Made by a program: the position numbers and the translations under genes. This document shows, piece after piece, positions 37,480 through 49,768 of a stretch of 64,000 nt of DNA. Every line of letters starts with the position of its first letter. Within the stretch, counting starts at the first letter, position 1. Under the pieces are notes generated by a model. The model was not told where the DNA came from and ran no database searches. It saw only the letters and a list, made by a program, of their open reading frames with translations. The stretch comes from Pomacea canaliculata (lineage: Eukaryota > Mollusca > Gastropoda > Architaenioglossa > Ampullariidae). The stretch is from the NCBI RefSeq assembly GCF_003073045.1, contig NC_037603.1, positions 11,719,692 to 11,783,691 of the forward strand. Reading direction: 5' to 3'.

Positions 37480-40400
37480 GAACTGCAATATACAAGCAAC
37501 TCCCTTTAATTTACAATGTTCTAGTGCCATTTTTTTCTGTGACAGAAAGGTGATATCTGAACACAAATTACCTGTAACCATAGAAAGCTTAATTCAAAAT
37601 CTACTTTTCTTGGTAACATTCTATTTATGCACAAATACTCCTGTAATCCCTTTTCTAATCTTTGATGTTACAAAGAAAATTTAGCTACATGTTTAGACAG
37701 TACAATAATAGAAGCACTGACCATTGTAATGGAACAGCACTGGAAAAAAATTTATATCTGTTTACGAGCTGTTATCTATTTAATTTTGACCAAATAACGG
37801 CTTGAGACAAGATGTGCGACAATAACGTTTCATGCACATAATGAAGTCTTTTCTCATTTAAACTGAAAACTACATAATCAAAACTGCCAAGAGAAAAGCT
37901 AAGTTTAATGGAAGCTGCACAGTTCAGTAAATGTTTACCAACTTGCTCATCTGTTGAAAAACTTATTAACTATCCTCACAGCACAAACAAATCTTGTGAT
38001 CTGAAATATCTACTCATTTTTCCTGTCCTGTGTAATATTGGAAGGTCAGCTGTGTTTGGGCAAAACACTGCAAGCTATGCTATCACTTCAGCAATTTATT
38101 TGGAATGTGATGGATTGTCAAAAAAAAAAAAAAAAAAAAGGGGGGGGGGTGAATACACTGGGTCACATGTGACACCGGTTTATTTTTCTTTTTTCAAACA
38201 ACTTTGCACAACTTTTAGCATGCATTCTAATACACATTAGCGATTTAGTTGCAAGAACCTTCCAATATTTTTCTGCTATTTAATTTGACAGTTACTGAAA
38301 TGGGTAGGGACTGGAAATAAGTGGAAATGGGGTAAAGACTGCAAATAAGTGTCTACATGTAATTTTAAGAAAAATAATTTGCAAAGACAAAAAAAAAAAA
38401 AAAATCTCAGTTAAGTATATAATTTTTCTTTTTTGTAAAGTCCTGAGGGAAAATTTAGAACTTCAAACTCTTTGATCTTTCAGTTTTTTTTAAGACTGGC
38501 ATAGTTTAGAAACAAAAATCCATCATAACGTTATAAGCATGCCTTCACTTGGTATATATATGATTACAACCAAAAAAGCAAAGCAATAAAGTATGACCTA
38601 TCATATTAAAACTGTATGCATCTAAGCACTTACAAAAACAAGAAAACTGATAATATTACTGATAGTATGAATCAACTCTAATTCTGATCACTGCACACAC
38701 TACGTACAACTCTCAACGTGATCAAGTTTAATTCAAACCCTTCTCTCTCACATGTACACACACATGCTCTCAGTTTTTAGTTTTAATATTAAAGATGTAA
38801 CTATGGTAACACAGCAGCAATGTATCTTACAAATAATAAAATAAACCAGTACATGCAAATTATGTAACCCCTACCCTCCCCTAAATACTCAATAACACAA
38901 ACATAAGTACCAACCTCCTAAGCATGTAAACCCCATTCCAGTCTCATTTCTGGTGAGGAAACAGGATAATAGCCAGTAATCTTTATTTGTATCAACATGT
39001 CCTGATGATAGTATCAAACTTTTAAATCTGTTTATTACCAGACACATACTCTGCGGCTGACAAGCAATGATACATCACATTGAAGACAGGTAATATACTT
39101 GCTGGGAGATGTAATTCAAAATTAAATAAACCCCAATGAGTCAGAAAAACTTGAAATCCCAAATAATCTCTAAAAAACAGCAATAGAATTATATTAGTGC
39201 AAATTACAAGACACACAAACACATGAACAAAACACAACCTTAATATTTATCTGGGTATTCAGGCTCTTATCATATATTTATCAGGGTATTATCATGAGTA
39301 ACATGATAATCAAGTGATAGAAAAAAAAAATCTTGTGTAATGTTCAGCAACCATCACCATTATGTTGGCCAGTTACAATCAGAATGCATTCCAGATTAGA
39401 TAGCTAGGACAGAGACAAACACCATCAGTAGGTGCAAGAAAAACAAGTGTGGTACAAGTCAGAAATAGTAGGGATGACTAGAAAGACTGTTTGAATAAAG
39501 ACTGATATAATAACAAAAGCAGGGAGGTCTGCACCCACCTTCCACCCCATAAGAGTATTTCTTAGGGCTTGAGCTCTACCCAGCCATTGTTGGGGTTTGT
39601 TTTTATAAATTTTTTGGTGATCAGGAATTAAACATTAACACAAACACATTTACTAAAAATTTTTGGTTTAAATTCATGAAACAGGGAATGCGCAGCACTT
39701 TTTTATATTCACACTCTATTACATTATGTCCAGCGGGCATAATGATCCATTATTACCCTCTTCTACCTCTGTTTGTAACCAGTGCCAAGATTTCCGTATT
39801 TATGTAAACTGTACAAGAAGATTGATGATGTTAAGCGCTGATTTTAATATCCTTCAAAAGTAACAAAAATACTTTGGCACAACAACAAAATAAACAGCAA
39901 CATGTAACAAAATCCACCCTTTTTGTCCTTCCTGCACCACTCTCCATGCAAGAGTTAGGGTTAGAATGTATATAATCATGAACAAAAACATGCATGTGTA
40001 TCAGGTGTCCATTCCCAGCTTTGTTCTCATACAGTCAACATAGCTCTTTTACTTGAAAAGACCTGCAAGCTTCACAATTATTGACCCAAGATTCCAGGGA
40101 AGGTGAAAGCAAGTGTCTATAATGTTAACTGCAATGTGAAAAACAAAGCAAAGAACCTGTAAATGTGTGTGAAATGTCAAGTGACCATTTACATCTGAAG
40201 TAAATGTTATTAGGCACGGGAGAAATATCAACTCCGTCACAAGATGAAAGTAGTTAAAAATATGGCGATGTGACAAAAATACTGTGAATACAATACCCTT
40301 TTCTTCTGACATATTGCCAAATAAATACAAATCAACTGCCAGAAATAAAATAACGCAATCAAATAATTATGAAATGTTGAAGGAAAACTTCAGGTACACA

Positions 40401-40935
40401 GTAAAACGAGATAACAGTTGATTGCAAGCCTTCTGAAATTATCACATAATGATGCTTTGTTTCACACAGAAGCAAAAATAAAAAAAAAAAAAAAACAACA
40501 AACTGTTATGCAGAATTCGTTTCCTATATTTACTTTTATGAAATAGGATGAGATCGTCCTATTGCCCATTACAAGTGGGGAGAGAAAAAGAAATGCTCCA
40601 GACTTGAAATTTCACACCTACCTTCTTTTTACTTAACCTGCACTGACACTTCTGACCATTTTACATGCAAGATGGCAGTACAGGAGGTAAGCTTAAGGCC
40701 CAAGGTATGAATAGGTTGTCAACAATCAGGTCATTTATTTCCTACTTACAAACTACAATAAAACCTTGATGTCTTTCTTTATCAACTGTACTAGCAAACT
40801 CTTGCAATCACAAATGAAAGAGATTTTAGACAGAAATAAGGACAAACATATACAAATAAACCAAACAAACAGATGTAAGCAGTCATCCAGTAACACCCAG
40901 ATGGGCACAAGGAAGGAGCCTCCAGCCATTTATGC
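37480..40935 (-). other. Probable long 3' UTR or downstream flank of the LAMP gene
   Basis: AT-rich and without a supported gene. It includes a run of 20 A then 9 G at 38120-38149 and poly-A stretches near 38390 and 40480. Several minus-strand AATAAA motifs are present. Confidence 0.4.
38120..38149. repeat. Poly-A/poly-G homopolymer junction
   Basis: About twenty A followed directly by about nine G. Such tracts are prone to length error in assembly and to slippage. Confidence 0.85.
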
Positions 40936-43900
40936 TCAGACAGACTCATAGCCAGTTCGGCGGCTGCGGCGACGACCAATTAGGTAGGCAATGAGGACAA
41001 TGACAACAAGCCCAGCCAACGAGGCTCCAACAACAATGGGCACTATGCTGTTAGACTTTTCGTCAGCAGAGCACTCATAGATGTCTGAAAGAAAATGCAT
41101 AGAAAACACATAAATCCACTGTTCACATTTATATTTAAACTCGCCGAACCAAAGATATCCTGTACAACAACCCCAAAACATATAAGAGCAACTCCCTCTT
41201 CTCCCTAATTCTATTTCATATATCAAATACGTTTGTTTGCACAAACCTGAAGTGCTAACACCATTAGCAAAAATTCCCAGAACTTCAGGACAGTCATAAA
41301 AAGCTAGTGAAGAAATTTATAAAAGAGGAGAGTTGTGTGTTTTTGAAATTCAGAGTGACACAGTTCAATTCTAGAATTTAACCGTTTATGACAGGTAAAG
41401 TCATGCTTGCTACAACATTTACTATAACATGCAATAGTAAGAGGCAAAATGAAGTTGTTGAAGAAGTGAGTAGAGAGAAAGAATAGCTTTATAATGACAC
41501 TTCCAACTGAATATCTCATAATTAACTCCTTGGATCATAATTTTTAATTTTTTTCAGATGAGCAAGTCTAGCCCAAAGGTAGCTAAAGATTTAAAAGATT
41601 ATTACTTTTTGAAAAATTTAGTCCCCTTTTTATGACTATAAATACAATGCTTCAACAGTCTGGGCTAAGAGGTAAAATTTACTATGACTGAGCTGGAGCA
41701 TAAAGTCACATAAAGATGATGCCTAGTCCCTTTCTTTCTTAACTTTCTTCCAATTTTCCTTGCAACATCAATCTACTAAAACACGCAGATGACAGAATAC
41801 AAGAGGAACTTACTGTCACTAGGGAAATCAGTGCTGTTGTCAGAGTTGAAGGCCTTGTACTGTAGGTTTGTGGTCTCAAAGATGACACCTCCACTCAGGG
41901 TCTCCGTCACCTTGGCATCACACTTGTAAGATCCAGAGGCTTGTCCCTTCATGAAGTCACTGGTGATGTTCATGTTTGCAGCCGTGATAGAAGCCGCTGC
42001 AGCAAGAGAAAGTATGGGTTTGCTGACTGCTAGCCTTTTCACTGTTATATCACATTCACTGAAAGTATCCACATGTGTGCAAACACCTGCCTGCTATCAT
42101 GTCCAGAAATATACTTGGGAAGGTGGGAAAAGAGATGAGCATAGTTTTCACCTTTTGCTTCAGATGAAGCATTATTGTTTGATTAAGAACAGCAGAAGTG
42201 TTTTTACTTTAGTTCAAAGGTGCACTTACTTTGGTTGGCAGCATCTGGGAAGTAGACACTGTCCAGAGAACGGACAGTCAGTTGGATTTGCTTGACGCTG
42301 TAGTCATTATTTGTGCCATCTGACAAGCGTGAGAACACCATGAGCAGGTTCATGTTCTCATTGAAAGTGATATTCAGCAGCTGCTCATTGTTGCCATAGA
42401 AACAGTTGCCTTCAACCACTGTGTTGTTTGCAGTGGTGTTCATCAAAGGGATCGGGACTGATACTGTTGCAAGCGTAGTTTCATTCCCATTCTTTATGTA
42501 AAACAACAACAACAAAAAATTAGATTTTCTTTTTCAAACTTGTAAAACAGCAGTCTGCAAAATTTTAAGAACCTGAATGTTGGTAATATCTCCTTTTACA
42601 AAAAATACACATAAAATCGGGTGAGGGAAAAAGCATTACATGAAAACAAACAGCCAGGCTTTTCCATAAACTTAAATGTAAAACCCCTGCTCTACTTACT
42701 TTATTTTTATATGATGGTAATGTCAATGATCATGATATATACAACTTTTGCAAAATGAAAAAATTTTGTAATCAAGCAAACTGAAAATGAGATTTTAAAA
42801 ACATGGGTAAGATCAATATATGTACAGCTTTTAGCTGTAATCTAAAGAATATCTCATTCTTTGAAGATGTTTTCACTTAATAAGTCGCCTATTCACACCA
42901 CAAAACAGCAGCAATTATCCAGAACATGTTTCACTGGTGACCAGCCTTACCCGCTTCTCATAGGTAATATTGTTGAATGTAATGATGGCCCTGAGTACGA
43001 TGCAGGTGGCATTGGCGCTGTTTACCACATAAGTATTGGGCTCTGCAGGTGGAGCAGGTGGGATTGGAGCAAGCGTTGTGGGAGTTGTAGGTTCTACTGT
43101 TGTTGTTTCATTTGAAACAGTTGTTGTCTCATTTGAAACAGTTGTTGTCTCATTTGCAGGTGGAGCCTCAGTTGAAAATCCATCTTGTGCACAACGCTCG
43201 GCTAAATATCAAACATCAAAGCATAAGCTCCATCTTTCTCAAAAGTTCTGTGAAATAGTCTCCAGAAAAACTATGTACTGTGTGATTACATTAATTCTGG
43301 CTTTAATTAACTATTGCATTATCAGCTTATGAAAGTGATTTATCTACTTTAACATTAAAAAAAAATATCTAGCTTTTATAGTCACCCTCTTTCAGACACA
43401 TTTCTGAAAAGCAGTTCAAAGTAATCTGATATGTCTAGATTTTTTAAAAGAACACATTGTCTAGTGAAGCAGATAATTTTAATTCCATACTCAAATGAAT
43501 TTTTAACTACCCAGTTGTAACAGTTACTTTTTATTATTTTGCTGCAAACTGGCCATAATATTGTGATTGTGATAAGGCATGTTGCTTTCTGCACAAAAAA
43601 GGATAAAAGTTCACAAGAATTTTTATCCCATGACTCTAATGTCTACTTTTCCTCATTTTAGTTCCTTACATTATTATCTATTTTTCTCACCTTACTACGC
43701 ATGCTTTTGGCCATCCTGGGAGTCCAGAAAAGCCAGTGCTTTATTCTCAAATTATGTTTAGCACAGTGGTTCTTAACCTTTTTTGAGGTACCGAACCCAC
43801 AAGTTTCATATGCACATTCACCGAACCCTTCTTTAGTTTCATATGCACATTCACCGAACCCTTCTTTAGCGTCATCACGAATTGTGAGTGTGTCTTGACC

Positions 43901-46900
43901 TCCGTGGCGGAGGCTCCGCCGAACCCCTGAGACCGGACTCACCGAACCCGGACCCCTAGTGTTCGATCGAACACCGGTTAAGAACCACTGGTTTAGCAAA
44001 AGATTAGACAGTTTCACTATCTCTGGATACTTTTTGTCACCACTGCTTTTGTTCCATGTATTGTGAACTCTATGCATAGATGGGAAGAGGGAATAACGAG
44101 GAAAAAGAATGATCCATCATGTTGCTGCCAGTCCTGACAGGCCCTCAAGCTCTCCTAAAAATCCCCAAAATCTGAGTACTTCTGATAACTAGACTGAGCA
44201 ATATAATATCTTGAAGTACTCAACGAATACAAATTTTGCTACTTAGCTAGAACCACCAGAATGCAATCTTAATTACCTTGACTGAAAGTGCTGTTTTCAA
44301 GATTGAAGGCCTGTACACGAAGCATACTGACAACTTGCGTCACAATGTAGGTGAAGTTTGGGTCTGTTGTATTGGTGACATAGCTGAAGTTCTGAGGGCT
44401 GTCACATTCAAATGAAGTTTCGGGTGAAGACAACTCCAAGAAAGCAGGAGCATCCTCTACAACTGTCTCTGAAGCAGGATGAGTGAAAAAAGAAATAAAA
44501 GTCAAATATCACAACTTCCTATCCAAAAGAAAAAAAATAAAACATCTAAAGATCTTAATCCGAACTCGGATTCAAGAAAACTGCTCCTTGTTAATGAAAC
44601 AGTTTTGCTAACCTTTTTTTGGAAACTGAGGCATTTTATCCACTTTAAAATTATTTCCCTACAAAACTGCAGTCTACTAGAGAATTAAGAATAGAAACAC
44701 AAAATGTATTCCTTTTATTGCATGTTGTAACTCTATGATGGGCCCACTTTTGTGTATGCATGGCAAGGTCAAGCTTATCTTTTTATAATTAAATATTTGC
44801 ATATTCACGCTTGCCTTAATTTGACATATTTTGGAAGCAGATGACTTCTCTCTGAAATAAGTATTCAGGATAGACTGTAAACTTCATCAATATACAGAGG
44901 AGGTGTGTATAGTTTGCCTAAGCCATACTTGCAATAGCTGATCCGGAAGAACTGAACAAATATTTTTTTGCATTTATCATACACCTAATTAAGAAAAGGT
45001 AGATAATAAATGATCAAGACAAATTTCTTTCACGCATATACTGTCGTCTTTGCTTACCATTGGTAAATTCTGTGTTATTCAGGGCATCTCTTGGAACAAA
45101 AAGAAACATCTGATGCAACTGTACTCTCGTTTCGCCTAAGCAAGAAAATCAGTCTCCAAGTGGCAAAGTTTTCAATATCAACAATCATTGTTAAACTGCT
45201 GGCATTTCCCTCTGGACAAGTGCCATTAACTGTTGTGTTCAACTGGTCCAGATTAAACTCCGCAGCAGTTTCCTTCAGAACAGAAACAATCCCAGTTAAC
45301 AAATTGGCTGCAAACATTTATCTCATGTACTGTCATGAAGAAAATAAGAATTGATGCAAAAAAGGGAGAAAAAGGTATACCTAACCTTGTGATACCTTCA
45401 GTAAACCTAAGCAACATACACAAAGGCATTTCTATCAGAATACCCTTGCAGTGTAAGAGTACAATTTTAAAAATATTTTTCCTATGACAAAATTCCCCAC
45501 TAAAAATTGGATATCTGTAATGATTTAATTATTACGTCAAACTTAAATATATAACGTCTTAAATATCTTGTAACATGGCAGATAATTTCATGAAAAGGAT
45601 TAATAAAGATGTTTTGTACTTGTGACTAATTGTTTGTTTCAGCTTGCCCCAGTAAGGCACATTACTTTTTTTAATAGTAAAAGCTACATCACGTAATTTT
45701 GACATTCTACCTCCCACACCCACCAAACATCTCCACAGAACTAGTGATTGAATCTGTAAATCACATTATCAGAAGCATAGGTTCTTTGACTGATCAATAA
45801 TCAATTGTTGAATTCACGTGAAATAAAGTTCTTTGCTGAAAATAAATTGGGGGGGGGGGGGGAGAGATGGAACTACATACAAACAGAAGACTGCTTTACA
45901 CACACTGAACCACTAAAGAAGGTTTCAAAATCAAAAAAAATATGGAGCATTATGTTCATTATTCTACACAATACAGATTTAACTGTGCTCATTACCAGAA
46001 CATATCATGTGGTAAAATAGTATAGATTAAAGCAAGGTCATGTAGATATTTTATCACCACTGTTGAATTATTTGAGACCTAAAATAGTATCAAACCACTG
46101 ATTAAAAGCAAGAATACTTACTCTTGTGTTATTTTGCTCAACTTGCACATTAAACACAGCATTTACATCCACCAGCGCACAGGCCTGCCCATCTCTGTCT
46201 AAACGGAACTGCTTGGCACTCACTGATCACATTTAAAGAGAGAATAAAAATAAAACACATCTGATCCCTAATAGTGCCAGGTGTACTACAAGGAACTTTT
46301 GTTATTTATTTCAACCTAAAAGTACCATAAAATATGACTAATGTACCAATATGGCAATGATCTTATTTACTTTACCTCAAACAGAAAAGCCTCAACATTA
46401 TTTAATCAATTTTTCAATAAGATTCCTCCACGTTTGATTTTATACTTAATTGTTTAAAATGCATGTGCACAAACTGATTACTTGAGTTTCAGGGACATCA
46501 GATTTTCCAACAGAAAAACTTCAGATTAGTTTCATGCTGGCCATTCTGATTTTGACCATTTTTTCCTCATGTTTATAAACCATTATACCAATACCTCATT
46601 ATACTTATATACCATAACCAAGTTAACAATTTGTGCGACTCTGTGACAACTGTGCAGCTGCTAAGAATTAAAAAAGTTTGCTGTGAAAGAAATCGTTTAC
46701 TGTAGTAAACTTCCTTGTTTCTTTCTTCCTGCTCCGATGGCTTAGCTGCCTAATCTATTCCCTTTCCCCTACAGCCAAGTGATAACTAAGCATTAGAAGT
46801 TTAATTCTGCAGCCAAGAAATTATTCTGATTATGGTTGTTCTCAGGACGAATGCAAAGAAAACCTGGTACCACTGTATCATAAGATGATTATGTACAATA

Positions 46901-48834
46901 ATAACATGAATGAAGAGCTTAATTTCTGGATGATCAAATCAGAAACTAGATAAGTTTCGATGTGTAGTCATAAAAACTCTGCTGTATAATTCCTTGCGCA
47001 TTTCAAAGCAACTGTGATTATTACTTTCATGGTTCCATGTCATGAATAAATCTTGTTCTTCCCCTTGACACAATCACGCAAAGAGGCAGTTGCACGTGTC
47101 TGCACTTTGTTAGCACATGCCTGAGCTGTGCATGGTCTTGTGACTATCACCTGATTGTTTCACATCTGGTCACCAGATTTATCCTTCATGTAAAGACACC
47201 CATAGCAAAAACAGCCAAAATGAAAAATCTGTGTCATTTTCACCAAAACTATGTGAAAAAAGCAGGCTATTTCTTAATTTTGTGAACCAATATTTTGTGT
47301 GCAAAATACATTATCACAAAATTAAGATATTAACAATGAAAAATTAGCCTAGACATACATTACCAACATAAACATTTCATTCAGGACATCCACCATAAAC
47401 CTGCCCAGCCTTACATAGCAACTTGCTTGGTCTAGTCAACTAAAACACTGCTTCATCTTTAAGCTACATTTTATTCTTTATGTCCATGCTAAATTTGCAC
47501 TTTACTTTACAATATACATGTAAAGAAATGAATGCTTTACCAAACATCACATTTTTGCACCACTCATGTGATGTTAATCTGTCTCAGAAGTAAATTTTCA
47601 TGGACTGGGAATGCAACTTATTAGGAATTAAAACTACTTATAATAAGGTTGCAGAAAATTTGCTCTCATGCTTTATAATTAACTTTACTCAAATAAGTAA
47701 ACACTTTCCAGGTTTTTCCCTATATACAAACAGGACACTTTTTATTTCCAGGTTTTAAGTATAAACAATATTATGAACTTCCTGATTGTCCCTTAAAACA
47801 GATTAACTTCTCAATCTAACAGAAAGGCCTACAATTTCCGGGGATAAAAAGAATTCCCTCTAGTTTTTGCATGCTTCCTGGTTGTATGCTACATGCAGAT
47901 TAGCTCCTTTATTTTTTATATTTTAAATTATTTTTTTCACATGTTAAAGTTAATGTTAAAGAGTAAAATGTACCAGCAGACAATTAGGGTAACAAAGTAA
48001 TATATTGAAAAATGTCTTTCATCTGGTGGGGAATGCATCAAATTATAACTGGACTATAATGGAACTGCAAGCTTATTAACTGTATCATAGTCATCCATGG
48101 ACTGGAATACACTAAAATCATCCCAGATAAATCATCCATGTCATAAAAACCATTTCTTTATAATATTCAAAAGTTAGAAAATAAGAACACGTGGCTAGGG
48201 AAAGTAGGAAGGCCTACAGCATGTTAATCATCTCTGATATTTAAATATTTAGCTCTTTTAAAGGAGAAAAACTGAAAAGGGAAAAGCCAAATCTGATGGA
48301 TGTACAACTCATGAACAGTACTGCCTTAATTTTTAAAAGTTTACCTTCCTTCTATAAATTTTTTTCAAAATACACCATAAACCTGGGAGATCTATGTCTC
48401 TCAAATTTATATATATATATACGCACTGCACTGAGAATTTATATTTCACTTTCGCTTCCCCTGTATGCAAAAACACTTCTATGAACACAATCACCCAAAC
48501 AATATTATTTACTAATCTTTATCTTCTTCCTTGCGTATATTTATGATTCCATGTAAATATCTAGTGATCAGACGCCAACAAGTGAAAATATTCGTGCATT
48601 CACACCTTGCAGACAATAACTTGCTGTAGTTGTTGCGACACAATCGATAAGCACAAAATGATTATTTTTTTAAACTGTTTTCGATTCACTTTGACCATGG
48701 TGATCAACCAGTTTCAAGAAAGTATATTTAATAAAACATTTTAGCTTAATTTTACTTCAACAAAGCAAGAAATATATTGTGATCCCACCTGCTGTTGTCA
48801 AAAGAAATAAAGCAACAAAGACTTTCAAGGCCAT
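40936..48834 (-). CDS. LAMP1: Lysosome-associated membrane glycoprotein (LAMP1 type)
   Basis: Coding exons on the minus strand: 48834-48789, 46222-46122, 45272-45058, 44468-44277, 43201-42951, 42491-42230, 41996-41814, 41084-40936. About 465 residues once one surplus base in exon 3 is discounted. Order: signal peptide ([15 protein letters not shown]); first luminal domain starting [14 protein letters not shown] and ending in STFSQAERCAQD; a Thr/Pro hinge with three NETTTVS-like repeats; second luminal domain ([18 protein letters not shown] to SYKCDAKV); conserved Cys at the domain borders; one membrane span ([18 protein letters not shown]); and a short tail [12 protein letters not shown]. The final GYESV fits the GYxxΦ lysosome-sorting signal. 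Many NxS/T sequons are present. LAMP1/2 coat the lysosomal membrane; the invertebrate gene cannot be split between LAMP1 and LAMP2. Exon 3 uses an AAG acceptor at 45273 chosen for phase and domain fit. Confidence 0.93.
43090..43160 (-). repeat. Tandem 24-bp repeat encoding the LAMP hinge
   Basis: Three copies of a 24-base unit encode NETTTVS(N) in LAMP exon 5, followed by [18 protein letters not shown]. This gives a mucin-like, probably O-glycosylated linker between the two luminal domains, and is a likely site of length variation. Confidence 0.8.
43764..43990. mobile_element. Non-autonomous hAT-type MITE
   Basis: A 227-bp element with perfect 15-bp terminal inverted repeats (CAGTGGTTCTTAACC) flanked by a perfect 8-bp target duplication GTTTAGCA (43756-43763 and 43991-43998). 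Inside is a 34-bp direct repeat containing TTCATATGCACATTCACCGA. It has no transposase. TIR sequence and 8-bp duplication are typical of the hAT superfamily. It sits in the LAMP intron between exons 4 and 5. Confidence 0.9.
45145..45148 (-). other. Frame break in LAMP exon 3
   Basis: A four-T run (minus strand) separates [11 protein letters not shown] from [20 protein letters not shown], which belongs to the next LAMP beta-strands but is in another frame. Removing one T gives a continuous LAMP domain and exactly the exit phase that exon 4 needs. Confidence 0.8.
45849..45862. repeat. Poly-G tract
   Basis: Fourteen G in an intron of the LAMP gene, between exons 2 and 3. Long enough to be unstable and a possible G-quadruplex former. 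Confidence 0.85.
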
Positions 48835-48941
48835 GGTGACTGTGTTACAGACTGTTGAGGGAGGCAGTTGAATCTGTGTTGACGAGTTGCAACAGTGGTC
48901 CCGGAACAGGCGGCTCAGTGAACACCTTCAAATAAATCAAG
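48835..48941 (-). other. 5' UTR part of LAMP coding exon 1
   Basis: Minus-strand acceptor TATTTGCAG|CTTG places the exon start at 48941, and the ATG follows at 48834. An upstream donor CAAG|GTAAGG ending at 49029 marks a separate non-coding first exon. Confidence 0.6.
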
Positions 48942-49028
48942 CTGCAAATAACATGAAAATTACATGAATATAACTCAAATATTGTACATCTGCACAGCGG
49001 AAAATGCTGAACTAGCGAACACCCTTAC

Positions 49029-49110
49029 CTTGCGGAATTAGCGACGACTAAAATTCACGTGAGTCGTTCTGAGGAAGTCTATCATATGACTAGCGGTCAC
49101 ATGAGATTCT
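49029..49110 (-). promoter_or_regulatory. LAMP non-coding first exon and CLEAR-like E-boxes
   Basis: TCACGTGA lies at 49055-49062 and TCACATGA at 49097-49104, just upstream of the donor at 49029. TFEB/MITF-family factors bind such sites (CLEAR and M-box) at lysosomal genes, LAMP1 among them. No TATA box is apparent. The role is inferred from motif plus gene identity. Confidence 0.5.
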
Positions 49111-49700
49111 CGAAATAAAACGAGACAAATAGGTTGGTGTCCCACATGTGTCTAAACTCAACATTCCATCTCGTGACATCATCCTTCAGCACCGCCTTGT
49201 CAGTACCAAGACAACAGATTCAAATAATTAGATATATTAACAGCGTGCAAGTGTCACTACTTAAAGCTTGATATTTCGTAATAGGATTTTTTGTGCCACA
49301 TTATGTTACTACTCGATACATCTCTGCACTGTTAAAATATATATCTGTATCCCTTCATTCCTTTATACATGACATAACGTTCTACTCTTGTACTTTATTT
49401 TGTTCACAGTGTCTACACGTAATCTCACCGTTCACTGTTAATTTTTTCATTTTTCATTACTGGTTAGTGCAGAGAGTGCGACCTATCTATATTTCTTGGT
49501 GGTGATGCTGGGCGATACAAGTACACATTATACACGCGTGGTTTTGAAATGATGATGACTAGAGGCCGTTTATTTTAAACACTAAAAATAAATATATAAT
49601 TGTGTAATTCATAGCAGAAGCAACCCTAGCATCAAATAAACTACTTCGAATAATTCTTCTCAAGGTTGGATGGCATGATTTTGGAGGCATTCGATTATCA
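49110..49700. other. Interval between LAMP and COPS9 (head-to-head)
   Basis: About 0.6 kb separates the presumed 5' ends of two divergently transcribed genes. It is AT-rich without a supported gene. It may hold shared regulatory sequence. Confidence 0.5.
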
Positions 49701-49768
49701 TAGATATTACTTCCGGTGAACTCTCCGTGTGTTTGCATTGAAGTCTTGAATGGTGTGACAGGTTCACG
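49701..49768 (+). promoter_or_regulatory. COPS9 proximal promoter with an ETS site
   Basis: ACTTCCGGT at 49709-49717 is a consensus ETS/GABP site about 50 bases before the COPS9 start codon, as is common at TATA-less housekeeping genes. The short remaining space implies a short 5' UTR. Confidence 0.5.

Noticed and set aside
43658-44077. 139-codon minus-strand open frame
   Set aside because: Runs through the hAT MITE; its duplicated peptide reflects the internal direct repeat.
46725-46800. tRNA-like GCTCCGATGGCTTAGCTGCC start
   Set aside because: No matching acceptor stem or T-arm downstream.
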